DNA of 64,000 bases from Lepidonotus clava (Eukaryota; Annelida; Polychaeta; Phyllodocida; Polynoidae): the NCBI GenBank assembly GCA_936440205.1, contig OW387134.1, forward strand, positions 18,764,908 through 18,828,907, given 5' to 3'. Under the pieces are notes generated by a model. The model was not told the origin of the DNA and searched no databases. It saw only the letters and a list, made by a program, of their open reading frames with translations. The position numbers were made by a program, and so were the translations under genes. This document shows, in pieces, positions 23,288 through 34,959 of the stretch. Numbering within the stretch: the first letter of the stretch is position 1; each line of letters begins with the position of its first letter.

Positions 23288-23356
23288 TGCCCAGACCCGG
23301 GATCGAACCGGGGACCTAACGGGGGTCTAACGCTCTCCCAACTGAGCTATCTAGGC
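23288..23356 (-). tRNA. tRNA-like gene, anticodon arm aberrant (probable pseudogene)
   Basis: On the minus strand the 69-nt sequence has a fully paired 7-bp acceptor stem (GCCTAGA with TCTGGGC, one G-T pair), discriminator A, a normal D arm (GCTC/GAGC) and a normal T arm (CCCGG, loop TTCGATC, CCGGG). Box A (TAGCTCAGTTGG) and box B (GGTTCGATCCC) are intact, and a TTTT terminator follows within a few bases. The middle is abnormal: only 18 nt separate G26 from the T stem, against 21-22 or more normally, and no 5-bp anticodon stem with a T33-bearing loop can be drawn. A 4-bp alternative (GACC/GGTC, loop CCCGTTA) leaves no variable loop. From memory the D and T arms look most like tRNA-Phe. The gene could be transcribed but is unlikely to decode; a tRNA-derived SINE head is the alternative. 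Confidence 0.7.
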
Positions 23357-23359
23357 TTG

Positions 23360-24300
23360 CTTTTTTCATAAATAACAAAGTTATTTTACGAATTAAGAAA
23401 CATGGTTCTATGCTGGATGTATGTGTAATATCATTGGACATTTAGATAGTCAAAACAATCCAAAATAGAAGTAGGTTATATTCTAATCATGGTCAATGTG
23501 TTTTGCTCCTGTCAAATTGTGCGCGTCGGAATACCTTTTCAAACTCAACAATTCAACCCCGGATTCTCTATAACGTTGGTGTTTCCCCTGCCTTCTTTGA
23601 AAAAAGGAATATGCAATTTATGTGTCCCTGAAAACAAAATTAAGTGTATCACATTTGGCACGCGCGCGGCATTTTCCCCTCGTTTGGTAGTTCAGGGGTC
23701 CACCGCCCTGGATCCGCCCCTGTTTTTAAGATACACATTGCCAATACCACTTTCTCAATTCCTTATTCTAAACGACCTTCCATATAGTCCTATTTAAAAT
23801 GTGATTCTAAACATTATAAAGGTCAGAAAAAGGGTAGTTGATACTTCTTTTGCAGCTATCAACATGTACGTATGTGTTAAGGGGACTAAAATATTTCAAG
23901 TAAATGCTTCTAAGCTATGTTTGGCGGAAAACAACTGTCAGTCAAAGCAGGAAATTACACAGAGCTGTCATATGATTCTCCAAAATGAGGGCTATAGGGC
24001 CTAGCTTTAATTTGCAGTAGATAAAAGCGTACCTTTAACTTCCACGAGTCTGCTCCCCCACCTCTTGGGCCTTCACTCTAGCTACCCCAGTGCTAATCTT
24101 GCACTGTCCCAAATTCCGTTTGGAACAAGTAACAGTACGCTTACAGTCCCTATTCTTATTCTTCTCTGCCCACATTGACATGATGGTTTTCTATGGGCCT
24201 ACCGCCTTCTTACCTTGGACACTAAAAACCCAAAATTGTGTTTTCCTTTCTCATTCTGTGAACAGAAAATTAAGGAGAGGTTGGCAAGCGTGAAATCTGC
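23360..24300. other. Unannotated sequence
   Basis: AT-rich, with no supported feature. It lies between the tRNA-like gene and the promoter candidate. Confidence 0.4.
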
Positions 24301-24319
24301 AAATGCCCTCGGGTTGAAA

Positions 24320-24510
24320 ATAAGTCACGTGATGCCCTTCTATCCAGAGTGAGGCTGGCGGTGGCGCCCTCTCGAGGCGCACGCCGATATTAGATTTCGC
24401 GAGAGAACAACCACGTGACTTCATTGTGCGCCTGCGCAATCGGAAGGCAACGGGAGGTCAATCAATGTTGATTGGTTAGCGGAGCAGTCTTCCATAAAAC
24501 TTTATTGGCC
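24320..24510. promoter_or_regulatory. Candidate CpG-type core promoter
   Basis: In 190 bp there are CACGTG at 24326-24331 and 24412-24417 (both with the extended TCACGTGA/CCACGTGAC context), a BANP-like TTCGCGAGAG (24396-24405), a perfect NRF1 site TGCGCCTGCGCA (24427-24438), an ETS core CGGAAG (24441-24446) and inverted CCAAT boxes at 24471-24475 and 24504-24508. CpG density is high. These motifs together mark TATA-less promoters of broadly expressed genes in animals. The direction is not decided. An ATG at 24536 opens a 62-codon frame to 24724, but its product is not recognised and it could be chance. Confidence 0.55.
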
Positions 24511-24802
24511 AACATTCGCGACAAAGAGATCGAAAATGAACATCTCCGTGGCCGATATTGTTCACGGGTCAGGCGACATTGCCGCGAGCTACCGTCGCCC
24601 GCGGGCTTCACGCCGCCATGCGACGACAGCGACAACTAAACGCGTTTCCTTGGTCACTGTTTCTGGTGCGATGGGCAGGGGGAACTTCTTGTTACAATGT
24701 AACTGGCCATCTGGGCTGGAATAGAGGTCGACTGACCCGTGATCAAGCCCGGGGATCGAGCAGGTCATATTTCTGAATAAACGAGCAGCAAATCTGCCCG
24801 GC

Positions 24803-24811
24803 GAGCAGCTC
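24803..24811. repeat. GAGCAGCTC palindrome, one of ten copies
   Basis: This copy is embedded in GCGAGCAGCTCGC, an extended palindrome. Other copies of GAGCWGCTC are at 7395, 7538, 32745, 32770, 33260, 33285, 48377, 48572 and 62951. Eight of the ten are followed by G on at least one strand, giving GCTCG. Confidence 0.6.
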
Positions 24812-24819
24812 GCTACGCC

Positions 24820-26640
24820 CCCTGGCGTGTGGGGGGCTTATCGCCACCGACTCAGACTTCGACTCTCCCGCCGCTCGGCCCAGAATCGTATCAAAAGTTA
24901 TTTATTGCCACGAATCGTTACGTTAACTATTCCATCCGTCGCCGGTAAAATGCTCACTGATTCCGTGAAACGATCTTTGGAAGTTTAAATCACGCGAGCA
25001 ATGAAAGTTAATCTGTTTGAATTTAGCAGAGGCATTCGCCCAGATCCCTCTTTGATGGAATTGATAAGAACATGTATTAATGGATGAAATATGGTTTTCG
25101 GGAAATGAAAAATATTTTGATTACCTATTACCCAAAAGCATGTTCTTGAATCAGATAGTGCCATTATGACGAGTTCTCTTCAGTCACTGATAGGGCTATC
25201 AATCATCGTTAGGGCTAAATGATGTTAAATCTGGTCAGGGAGCTCTCACACACTACATAAAAACATATTTTTATTGCACATAAAGAAAAGGTAAAAAAAA
25301 AAAATACATGTAAATACATGTATTCATATAATGTAATATACGTGCACATAAGAGTATGCAGCCTATATATGCATATATGCGTATATATCTATCCCCTGTT
25401 TTCATGTGTAATAGGCCTATGTGTGTAGCGTTTTCATAAATAAAACTAAAGTACATATATTATCTCTTCTAATGATCCTTATTTCTCTGAAACATTTTAC
25501 TTTTTCATAAATTGCCGTTGAAATACGTGCCCTCACAAGGACACGCCGTGTGGTGGTCCTCGGCCTGTAGGTGGGGCAGCTGTCGGCGTGTGTTTTATCG
25601 CCCAGCCCCCTGCCTCCGCCGCCCGCCGGTAGGGGGATCAGGGCCGGAGAATCCCCCCTCCCCAGGGGCAGGTAACCAATCAGAGACGTCTTGTTCCCCT
25701 GTTTATCGCCGCCGGCAGAGGGCATCGTTAGTGTCATGGCGGCCAGCGACCCCCGATGACGGACGTCGGCTTCCGGTTCCGGTGGGGTAAGGGGGCAAGG
25801 GAGCCGTCGTGAATTTAAATCATTCCTTTTTTTAAAGTGGAGGAAGCTGTTTACTTTCTTTTCTTTAGATCTAGGTAGAGAGAAAAATACTCTGAGAATC
25901 ACCAGAGGCACAATCTGTCTTTGCGCCTATTCGCGCGACGTTGCCCCGACTTGCTTTACTTTTGACGCAACAAAAAGAAAAGACGATGTGAGTAGTATAC
26001 ACAAATGGGGATTTGATGCTTGTCGCGTGCCTTACAAATGGTATTCCTGTGGTGTCACTTACATTTTTAGTATGCGCGACGTCAAATACTCAGTAGAATG
26101 GGTCCGGTCTGTTTGTCTGACTTTTTCTATACCTATACACAACTATGTTGCCTAGATTGTGTTTTAATTACAAATATATAATAGGCATTGTGATACAAAT
26201 AAGAGAATGTAAAATGTCATTTTCCCATTAACATAACTTGACGATATCCTACGAAATCAATGAATTTGTCAAACTAGATTAAAGAATCATCGCGTACACG
26301 TAGCCAGTCTGAGGGTTTTATCAAGGTGGCAGTCACTGTCAGAACCATAGGCAATGATGATACGTTAAAACGTATTCCTATAAAATAGTAGAACTACTAC
26401 GAACGCCATGACATAACATTCTCTCAGAACTATAAGAAGGCATGAAGGAAGACCTGCATGTATCGGGAATGGAAGGGGTCGGGAGGGAAGGAAGGAACAG
26501 TAAAAAAGGGGGAGAAGGTAGGAACTAGGGATGTGGAGGGAAGGGGGAGTTGGTGAAGGTGGGATAGGGCCCCCTTAAGCCTTATCTGGAGATGCAAAAC
26601 GAGGTGTGGCCCCGGGATCTGATGGAAAGCTGGCCAGTCA
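24820..26640. other. Unannotated sequence
   Basis: No feature could be supported. A 164-codon minus-strand frame at 25417-25911 crosses a GC-rich block and an AT-rich block without any recognisable domain, and is probably chance. Confidence 0.4.
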
Positions 26641-26676
26641 ACGAGCTTGTTAGAGAGGTGTTGGCCGCGGCCATGA

Positions 26677-26860
26677 CAAGGTCAGTGGGCGGCGCTGATT
26701 GGCTGGCAGGCTGTAATGGTGACAGATGATGAGCGCGGCGCCACCTCGTGAGCTGATGAAGACGCCACCAAGGTCAGGGGCACCCACTTCAAGGCCAATG
26801 TCAGCCAAGGTCAGCGGGTCACGGTAGAGTGGCACCTTTCCTAATAAGGGCACAAGGCCA
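26677..26860 (+). promoter_or_regulatory. Cluster of NR5A/ERR-type half-sites
   Basis: CAAGGTCA occurs at 26677-26684, 26769-26776 and 26806-26813, the last two as CCAAGGTCA. TCAAGGCCA lies at 26789-26797 and ACAAGGCCA at 26852-26860. Three match YCAAGGYCA, the extended monomer site of NR5A and ERR nuclear receptors. An inverted CCAAT box lies at 26698-26702. All half-sites are on the same strand within 185 bp, which suggests an enhancer or promoter element, or an imprecise repeat of a CAAGGYCA-bearing unit. Confidence 0.4.
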
Positions 26861-26869
26861 ACGGCTACT

Positions 26870-29800
26870 CATCCTGGCCGATAGAAACGCAGTTGAAAAT
26901 AAAAATAGAACGAAAGAAGGCCTTTCTATATTGACAGATTCTTAATTGGGTGCCTAGGGTTACGTACCACGTAGCTAAATACACGTGTTAAGGTTAAAAG
27001 TGGATAATAGAAATATGTTGTATCCCGGGAAATCATAGGAACCATATGTATATATAATATATATAAATCTGGATTTTAGAATCATTTTAAACTTGTGCAG
27101 CCATTGTTTTACTTGGTCCGAGAACGTGCTGTAAACTATTTCCTAATATATTACAAACTCTATTTGAAATAATGATGTTCTATGGTGTATGATCTAGAGG
27201 TTCTTTAGAGAATGAACAGTAAGATAATGTAGCTGCCGTCATTTCTCTGGGACCTTTAATAAATTTCCAAATGACTAGTCTAGTTTTAGACTCCTGCACG
27301 AAATCTACAGTAGACCCAAGGAGTGTTAAGTTAGAAGTGGGCTTATGTCTCATTAACGCGTCCGAAAGGCTTGAGCCAAGCGAAAGATCTCTATCGATAT
27401 CCTTAATTGCAAGGAATTTGCAAATGCCACTTGGTGAGAAAATTGGCAATTTGTAGCGGCCTCATTTACGTTGCAGCTCTCCTTGAAAGAAGCCATATTG
27501 GCCCGTCTCCGCTTAAAAATATTGGATATTTACGACGCTATTTCTGTGTGTCTCGGTGTTTGAGAAGGTCCCATGTCCGTGTGATTAAACATTGAGAATT
27601 CAAATTGGTCTTAAGAAATTCAAACGTCTTTTTTCAAATAAATGAGATGAAACTCAAATAGAATTCTAAGGACTGCCTAATGCTGTTTGCGTGTCTCTCC
27701 AGGACGACTTGCCGGGAGATGGCCTCTGGGTGGAGTCTGGGCAATGACACGCCAGGCGTTCTGCGGGCAGGGTGGTAACACGAGGCGGGAGGGGAGAGGC
27801 CATCAACTGGCATGTCACCCCAGCTGTGTCGTCATACTCTGACGTAACGCCCTGACCTCTCAGCAGATAAAGGGCACCGTGTCCCGCAGGAGGGGGAGGG
27901 GTGACTCAATGCCGAAAGTGTATTAGGTCAAATCAGTGAAAGGAAGCTAATGGATATTTGTGTCAAGCGAACCAATCTTCCCCTTTAAGGTTTATGTATT
28001 GAACAAATTATATCTAGTAACTATGTATAATATATCTAAGCCAGAGTAAGAGAAAAGTACTTATAAATATGCCTGGAGCCTAAAATATTCACAACCCACT
28101 TCTGACGTCCCAGTCCAATATTCCGCCCTAAACATGATGGATTTTCCACAAACTTGTAGCACTCCCCTCCCAACAGGGGACTGACATTCTGAAGGTCTGA
28201 CGTCATACATCAAGCCTCCATATACCCGCATTATTCTGCCGGGAACTAACTTGGAAGTGTACGCTAAATACATCATTGTGCATTATGGAAATTAGCTGCA
28301 GGGTCGGTGGTGCTGAGGTGATGCATTATGTCGAGCTGCGGGTGGCGTTTAGAGGCCTGGGTGTGACGTCGGGGGCCGCGCGTGGACAGGTCGGCCCTGA
28401 TTTATCGCCCACACCGCGGGGCGTCTTGGACATGCTTCTCAGGGCGGCTCAGCTAAGAGAGGGGGTCTCGTTGCCTTGGTGAGGGATAATTTGAACAGGT
28501 TCACGTGAGTGGAAGGCGGCCATTGGATAGGAAACTATGGCATTTGTCAATCCGGGCGTGAACAAAATGAAAGTCATAGAACATCTTGCTCAATGTTGAG
28601 GTGGCGAAATACATGAAAAGTATAGATTGTAAAGTCCATCTACAACAACCTATTAAGAACTCTGGCTCTGTGATATTCCTTACTTACCACTCGACGGTTC
28701 AGACTTGGTTCTGGGTATGAGTGGCTCGTGGAGTAGCTCCATACATCAGAGGCGGGGCGGGCCAGTGATCAAAGCCTTCCCCTCGACGACCGCGCCACCT
28801 CACCGCCAGGTGTCGGGACCAACACCTCCAGCACGCTACGCGCAGGCGCGGCGTCCCCACCTGCTTCCGGTCAGCCCCGGTCGTCACAGAGTGCCGACAT
28901 AGATCACCTCCAGATGGGGGATACAGGGGACGCGCGCAGGCAATTCCTGGTCAGAAAATTGAGGGGTTTGTTTACCTCGTTATATTAGCTAGGGAAAGCC
29001 TTTAAACTGTGGCATTGCCTCTTCTGTCGGAAAACCCAGTAGGTTTACCCAAAAGCTAGCTTTAGTTGAGAGATACTGCTCGTTCTTACCTGTGACATTT
29101 TATAATTTATGGTTGAGGATATTTCTTCTAGCTACAGACTAGCCAATAATTCCACTAACAGTAAAGTTCAAATGATAGTGTAATCTGAATCAATTACATT
29201 TCTGAGGCCGCCCGGACAATATGAGGCTTAGTGCTTAAGGGATTCTGATGGTGCCAAGAAAAACACCTGTACCTCGGGGGGTATTTGATTATTGATCAGC
29301 TGATCAATGTAATCCCTCCCCAAAACCTGGGTTATTACACCTTGTTTATCTCATCAAATCCAATAAGAAAGGGAAGGGATTCTGAAATGAGCTTCTTATG
29401 CACTTTGCTCTTTGAATATTTCCTGAGCCTTTAGAAAGAAGATAATTTCGTGAATTGAAAGGAAAAGCTCTGACGCATGACCAAATTCCCACAGAATCCT
29501 TCTACTGTGGTTATCTGGGAAGTGTGTTTATGAGCCCGCCTTTGATCCTTAAAGATCCGTATTTCTATGAGTTAATCAAATGAGTAGAGACGGGAGTTAA
29601 GGCCGTCCGAGCATGAATATTTGAATCTGTCGTGGAATGCGGCTCGGAGAACCCCGTTTTTTTCCCAACTGATTGCACACCCCAGGCGTTGCCAAGGGAA
29701 GCAAATGAATTTTGCAGGCTTTGTTGTCGAATTTCTTTACCAGTCTACTTTTTCGGGCGAACCTGTGACGTCAGGTCTACATCAGATACCGGTGTCGCCG

Positions 29801-32800
29801 CCCTCGATATAGCACCTGTGTATGTATGTGGTATCAAATTACAGGGATTGGGCAGAATGCAATTTGTATTTTTTCTCTAATACAAACATCTCTTTATATA
29901 GCCTACTTATGCTCCGAATTGTCATTTTCAGAAGATATCCATTTGCCAAGGGTCCCGAATTTTATAAGATGAGGCGAGTTAGGCCTAGTTCTGCTAGAAT
30001 AATCTATGAGCTGTGTAAGTGATTATCTGTGTTCCGGAAGCAGGGGACCAGTTGCCATGGAGGCAAGAATTCCATTTCAACATTGCACGGCTAGACGCGG
30101 CTCGCAAAACACCTCTAGTCGACCACGATCCATAATTAATCAAACGGGGTCTAATTATATGAAAGTCTCAGCATGCCCCGGGCCGGTCGGGGGTGATCTG
30201 TCGCCCCCCTTTTCATTGTCGGCGAAGGGAACAATCTTGTTAGCCTCCCAAAGCGTGAAGCCCGCCCCTGCCGTTGTGGGTTCTTGATGCTTTTACCACC
30301 TTTTCAGAATGCGTTTTAAGTGTGAACAATTTGTAGCAGGCCCCTCAAACTTGAACCCCCCCTCGGGCGCTGGTCTCTGTGTAGTTGGGGATTCCGCCAC
30401 AGGGGGCAGCAGGGTGGTCGTGAAGTGCTTTGTGTCAGGTAGAATGATGTCCTTCCTGACCCCGCGGGCAGCTGAAACCGTGGGGGCATTAGGGAAGTCT
30501 TAAGGCAGTTTAAACTTTAAAAGGCAATTCATTTAAAGGTTAAGATTGCATGTTCCGCCTTTCTATAGTGGGATTAAGCAGCAGGCGACATTTTTCTAAC
30601 CCACAACCCTGCACGTATAGCCCCTTAAACTGTTGTAAAGGCCAAAAGCAGGTGTGAATTTCCGAGATTGACAATGGTGAATATAAATTTCTAGTTCTCA
30701 CTGGTTTTCTGAAAGTTCCCTCAGATCTCTGGAACACGGTGACCTTTGGCTGGTCGGGTGCGGGTGGTGCGTGAACCAGCGGCATACCGCGCAGGTCTGG
30801 ACATCACAAAGGGCCACCACCCCTCCCACCCCAACCTCTCCGCCCATACCGCCACGCAAAGCCGCGCCGCGCCCTGCCCACCACAATAGTATAGCCGCGC
30901 CGGGGCCTGAGGACGGTAAATCAAGCTATGGTTCCCCTCCGTGCCGACCAGCCATAATCCACCAAGCAGTTGATGAAATAAAACCAGACGTTGGCGACGT
31001 GTCCAATCCATCTATCACCATGCTTTATGGCCGAGGCCATTTCCACTAACGAATGATTCGACCGCACTGAAAAGGCTGGCCACCTTTTATGTATTGGGGA
31101 AAAGAAATTGTGATTCGCTGTTTGCATGCGTATACCGGTTGGCCCCTGTTGGCGCTGCTGGAGCCGCTGCCAACGCCGGGGAGGGCTTTTATGCCTTTCC
31201 CCCATAGCCAATGATTGTTCACTTGTGATGTGAGGAAGACGAGACAAACAATGCTACTTTTTGGTGAAAGGGGACATGTCTCTGTGTTTCTTATAGCCCA
31301 CAGGTGTTGGGGGCGAGTGCTATCTCACCATGTTTATTGGTGTGTCGGAGGGGGCTGTGAGAAGGGGGCGCCGGCTCCCCTTGTCGGGGGATGACCTTCC
31401 TTCCGTGCCACAACAAGCACGTGGAGAAGACATTCCACCCAATCCAATATAACACGGCCAGACAGTTGGATCTAGACGGCCATATTGATTAATGACACGG
31501 GGGTTTCGGCGAGGAATGTAAAGGGGTGTCTATGCAGGCGAAGTGAGTGCATGCAGGGAAGAAAACCGCTCCTGCCAATATAAACACCTCCCCGCTGCAT
31601 CCCCACCCATTCAGGCCGGGCCCATGATTAAAGCAATTCATGAAATATTCGGCGGGTGGCGGTGGAGGAGGCACCACTCTAATTGCGTGGGAACAGGGCG
31701 GGGCTGGCGGCCGACGACCCCCGGCCCAGCCCGCCCCATGTTTCCCCACGCAGATCACACACTCTGTCGTTTACCGCCTAATGCGGCCGTGAGCTCGTGA
31801 AAGGCCTTCTTTGTCACGTCCTGTCAGTCCCAATAGAAGATTGCCTCTTACAGCGCTCTGGCGCTCACCGGGGGCCGCCCGGCCCTATTGGGCGCGCTTC
31901 ATGATCAAGGATCTAACAAGTGGAGGCCGCGACCCACGTCCACGTACGTCCGAGTAGGGCAGGTCCGTGACCCGCCGTCTGAAGACGGGGGAAGTAGGGG
32001 CAGGGGCAGGAGGGTACTCTCGGCAAATACAAATAGACGCACTCCTCTTATATTTCTAAAGGCTCATCTTTTGTAAAAGGCCTATACTGAAAACCAGGGG
32101 AACCCTTAAGTATATTACGAAATAAGATCCATTGATGAAACACCTATACTGACATCCTAAAATGGGAATACAGCTTCAAAAGGTCTTTTGATGCTTTACA
32201 AAACGCTTTCAAAATAATCATTATATTACAAAATACAAACAATAGGAATCTGGGGGTTACGCAGAGAGGCCGGGAAATACATGTGCGATATTGATGTGCA
32301 TTTCAAAGGGGCCGTTCCCTGGTGGATAAGCATAGAAGAATAAAAGCATTAGAGCTGTCCAGCACATGAAACCTCCGAGTGCCGATGGTTTACAACTGGT
32401 AACTGCTTTCAGAGAGCGAGTGCCCTCGCCAATGACCCCATAGGCCGCAGTCCTTGGCATGTGGGCACCCAATCGGTCGGGCCCTTTTTGCGGCGCCTTT
32501 CCCAAGGGGACCATTAGGTCAATAGCACAACATGGCGTGTTCGCCTACGTCCCTCGATGGGCGCGCCCCGACCAGCGTCCCCTTACCCTCCCGGCCGCCA
32601 TCTGTGGTTGCTGGGGTCGGTCAGACGTGCACGTCCAGTCTCCCCCAGCTACACATGAGCCTGGTCCGGCAGGCCCTGTCAGGACACAAATCGATGCTGA
32701 CCCTCACGCCGACTTGGCCTGTCCGGACCGTTGCTGCGGGTTGTGAGCTGCTCGCCGGGCCCCTGATCTGAGCAGCTCGTCTTGCTGTCCAGATATAAAA

Positions 32801-34560
32801 GTAAGACAGGCCAAGTGTAACGTTGTACAAATGTGCCGATGTCTATTGTTTGATTGCAATGGGTCTTGCATCGTTTGGGTTGCAAACAAACTGCTTAAGG
32901 AACAAAAGAACATGAAATTGTACATTGTTATAGAAGTATATGCAAGAAAGGGAAATAGAATGGCATACTGCCTTTGAAAAGAAAATATATAGATACTTTC
33001 GGATTAGGCCTACATTGAAAAGCTGTAATAAACACAGTTATATAAATAATAGGGTCCCTCGGGTTTTGCTGTACTTGCTGTGATGTACGTTAACAGATGT
33101 CCTCAATAATTAATTTGCATTGTTTCATATTAATCAACTAAGAATTATTAAGATTGCCTTGAATGTGGTAGTTCTCATCATAAACAACTCATGTAATAAT
33201 TTCAAGACGGCGCTACAATTTGCGCGCCATGCGTGAGCAGGTCGCATGCTGAGACATGTGAGCAGCTCGCCTGTCCGGTCCTCTGAGCAGCTCGCGACCC
33301 ACAAGTCGATGACAGGTCAGCGGAGCTGGTCATCGGGTAATCGTGCCTGCAGGGGCCATGCCAGTCGCGGTCATCGGGTGATGGTGCCTGTGAGGACCAC
33401 GTCCAGGGATGTGGCGTGTGTGTCAGCCCTCTGTAAGTCTCTCCGGAACGGAAGACGGATACAAGACTAGACACACATCAACCCTCTTTGACGTCCCACC
33501 ACGGGGGGACTCAAAATCATTTATTTCTGTACCATGAGATAGCTTTAATGGGATTCAGCAACTACTAAGAAGTATTGTAGTCGTGTCAAAGCCTCCGTGC
33601 AAACATAAAGTAAATCGTTACCAACGTGGGCCTAGACGAGAGACAGAGTATGTACTGCGTCCACTCCTTAATCTGTAGAAGACAGTAACCACAGTCCTCC
33701 CAAAGTCCCTTGAACATTAAACCCATAGAGGTCTGTCTCTTTCATCGTCATAGTCAGAGCCCTTTCTTGACCTTCACGATGACAGATGTGTCATTTTCTT
33801 CATTTTCTCATTTTGGTGATTGCACATGAAAGAGAGCGTCCCTGAGCGAGGGCCGATTCTGCCCCTCGCCGACCGTCCATCCATTGTGCACCTGGGCGCT
33901 TAGATAATGGCAGCGGCTTTTATTGTTCCCGTCACGAGATCTATATAGCCTCACTGGTCGGCTCTGTAACCAGCCTTGTGGCTGAGGAGCCGAGGACACT
34001 CTTGTGTGATGTCATAAACGTAATGGATAAAGGAGGAATAGAGCAATCCTCACAGTTGGAGCCAGACAAAAAGCATACACAAAGAACCTGTCGAGAGCCT
34101 TTACTGAAATAGCAGCACGCAATACCTCCCTAAATCACGGCAGTAGAGCGGACAGTGTCATCTCACTCATATATCTTTCAGACTTTTTAGCGGCCCTGTC
34201 CTTGCCTTTAAAAGCATACAATAGATCATCCAGTGCGACTGCCAGAGGAAATATATCTATTACTTTGTCCCCGGCCACTAAGTGGATCTAGGCCCGTGCT
34301 GTGGCGTTGTAAATGTAAGGGGACATGTAAGGGAGTCGGCCGTTGGAGTGTGATGATGGTATTTCGCGCGACTAGCGAGCCAGACAAGAAGACCCGGTCA
34401 TTTTGTCTTGCTCCTGTCGCTGCAACACGAGAGGCATCATAAGCCTCGCTCATTTCCCACCACCCGGGCCGTCCGTAACTCTATCGGACTGGGGTTTCAT
34501 GTGATTACAGGTGTAGGCTGTGCCTAAGGATCGACCGACCCTGCCACCTACAGGCGGGCC
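26870..34560. other. Unannotated, mostly unique sequence
   Basis: I found no gene, RNA or transposon here. An 18-bp perfect palindrome lies at 29291-29308, and four GAGCWGCTC palindromes at 32745-32753, 32770-32778, 33260-33268 and 33285-33293. Around 33325-33395 the phrase GTCATCGGGT followed by GTGCCTG occurs twice. The stretch 29330-29640 is free of simple repeats and has a perfect TCF/LEF-type CCTTTGATC near 29544. It could be conserved non-coding sequence, but that needs a comparison. Confidence 0.4.
29291..29308. repeat. 18-bp perfect palindrome with central E-box
   Basis: ATTGATCAGCTGATCAAT is its own reverse complement and centres on CAGCTG. With one unpaired insertion the symmetry extends to GATTA on the left and TAATC on the right, about 28 bp in all. 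Confidence 0.7.
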
Positions 34561-34565
34561 TTGGT

Positions 34566-34940
34566 CTCATACTACTCAGTACTAGTAGGGTTTCATACCC
34601 TACTACAAGTAGGGTCTTACTCTCAGCCAGGAGGCTTAGTTAGAGTCCCATACCTTACTACAAGTAGGGCCCTTGATGGAGGGTCCCCAATTTCGCATGT
34701 CGAATTTAAGAAAATGCTTTGCTGCCATGTCGAATTTAAGAAAAATAATGTCGTATGTCACTATCTTTTTGGAACCCCATGTCGCATATTATTAAGCCCC
34801 AAAAAGGGCCATGTCACCGTGTCAAATTTAAGGGTCTTGGGGCCTACACGTAGCCATCTAAAGCTGCACCACAGATTCTGACCCTACTACTAGAAGTGGG
34901 GTTACAGTCTGACAATACACAGCTCCTGAGTGTCCAAACC
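34566..34940. repeat. Repeat built of CCCTACT/AGTAGGG hairpins, MITE-like
   Basis: The 17-mer CCCTACTACAAGTAGGG forms a 7-bp stem with a 3-nt loop near 34598-34614. A near-copy (CCTTACTACAAGTAGGG) follows 55 bp later, near 34653. Another stem, AGTAGGGT with ACCCTACT, spans about 34584-34605, and CCCTACT recurs near 34880 and 34940. The centre carries CATGTCGAATTTAAGAAAA at 34696 and 34726, exactly 30 bp apart, and a weaker copy near 34815. The left AGTAGGG and right CCCTACT ends give partial terminal symmetry. It looks like a decayed non-autonomous DNA element of unassigned family. Confidence 0.55.
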
Positions 34941-34959
34941 CCTACTAAATGTAAGAATC

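Noticed and set aside
24104-24120. TTGCACTGTCCC resembling miR-92
   Set aside because: One base is missing within the match and the flanks do not fold into a precursor.
24536-24724. 62-codon frame just right of the 24.4 kb promoter candidate
   Set aside because: Position is suggestive, but the peptide is arginine- and threonine-rich without a domain, and another frame is equally open over the same bases.
24818-24833. CTCF-like GCCCCCTGGCGT
   Set aside because: Three mismatches to the core, too weak to list beside the sites at 42125 and 56128.
25417-25911. 164-codon open frame, minus strand
   Set aside because: It crosses a GC-rich and an AT-rich block with an abrupt change in amino-acid composition and matches no family.
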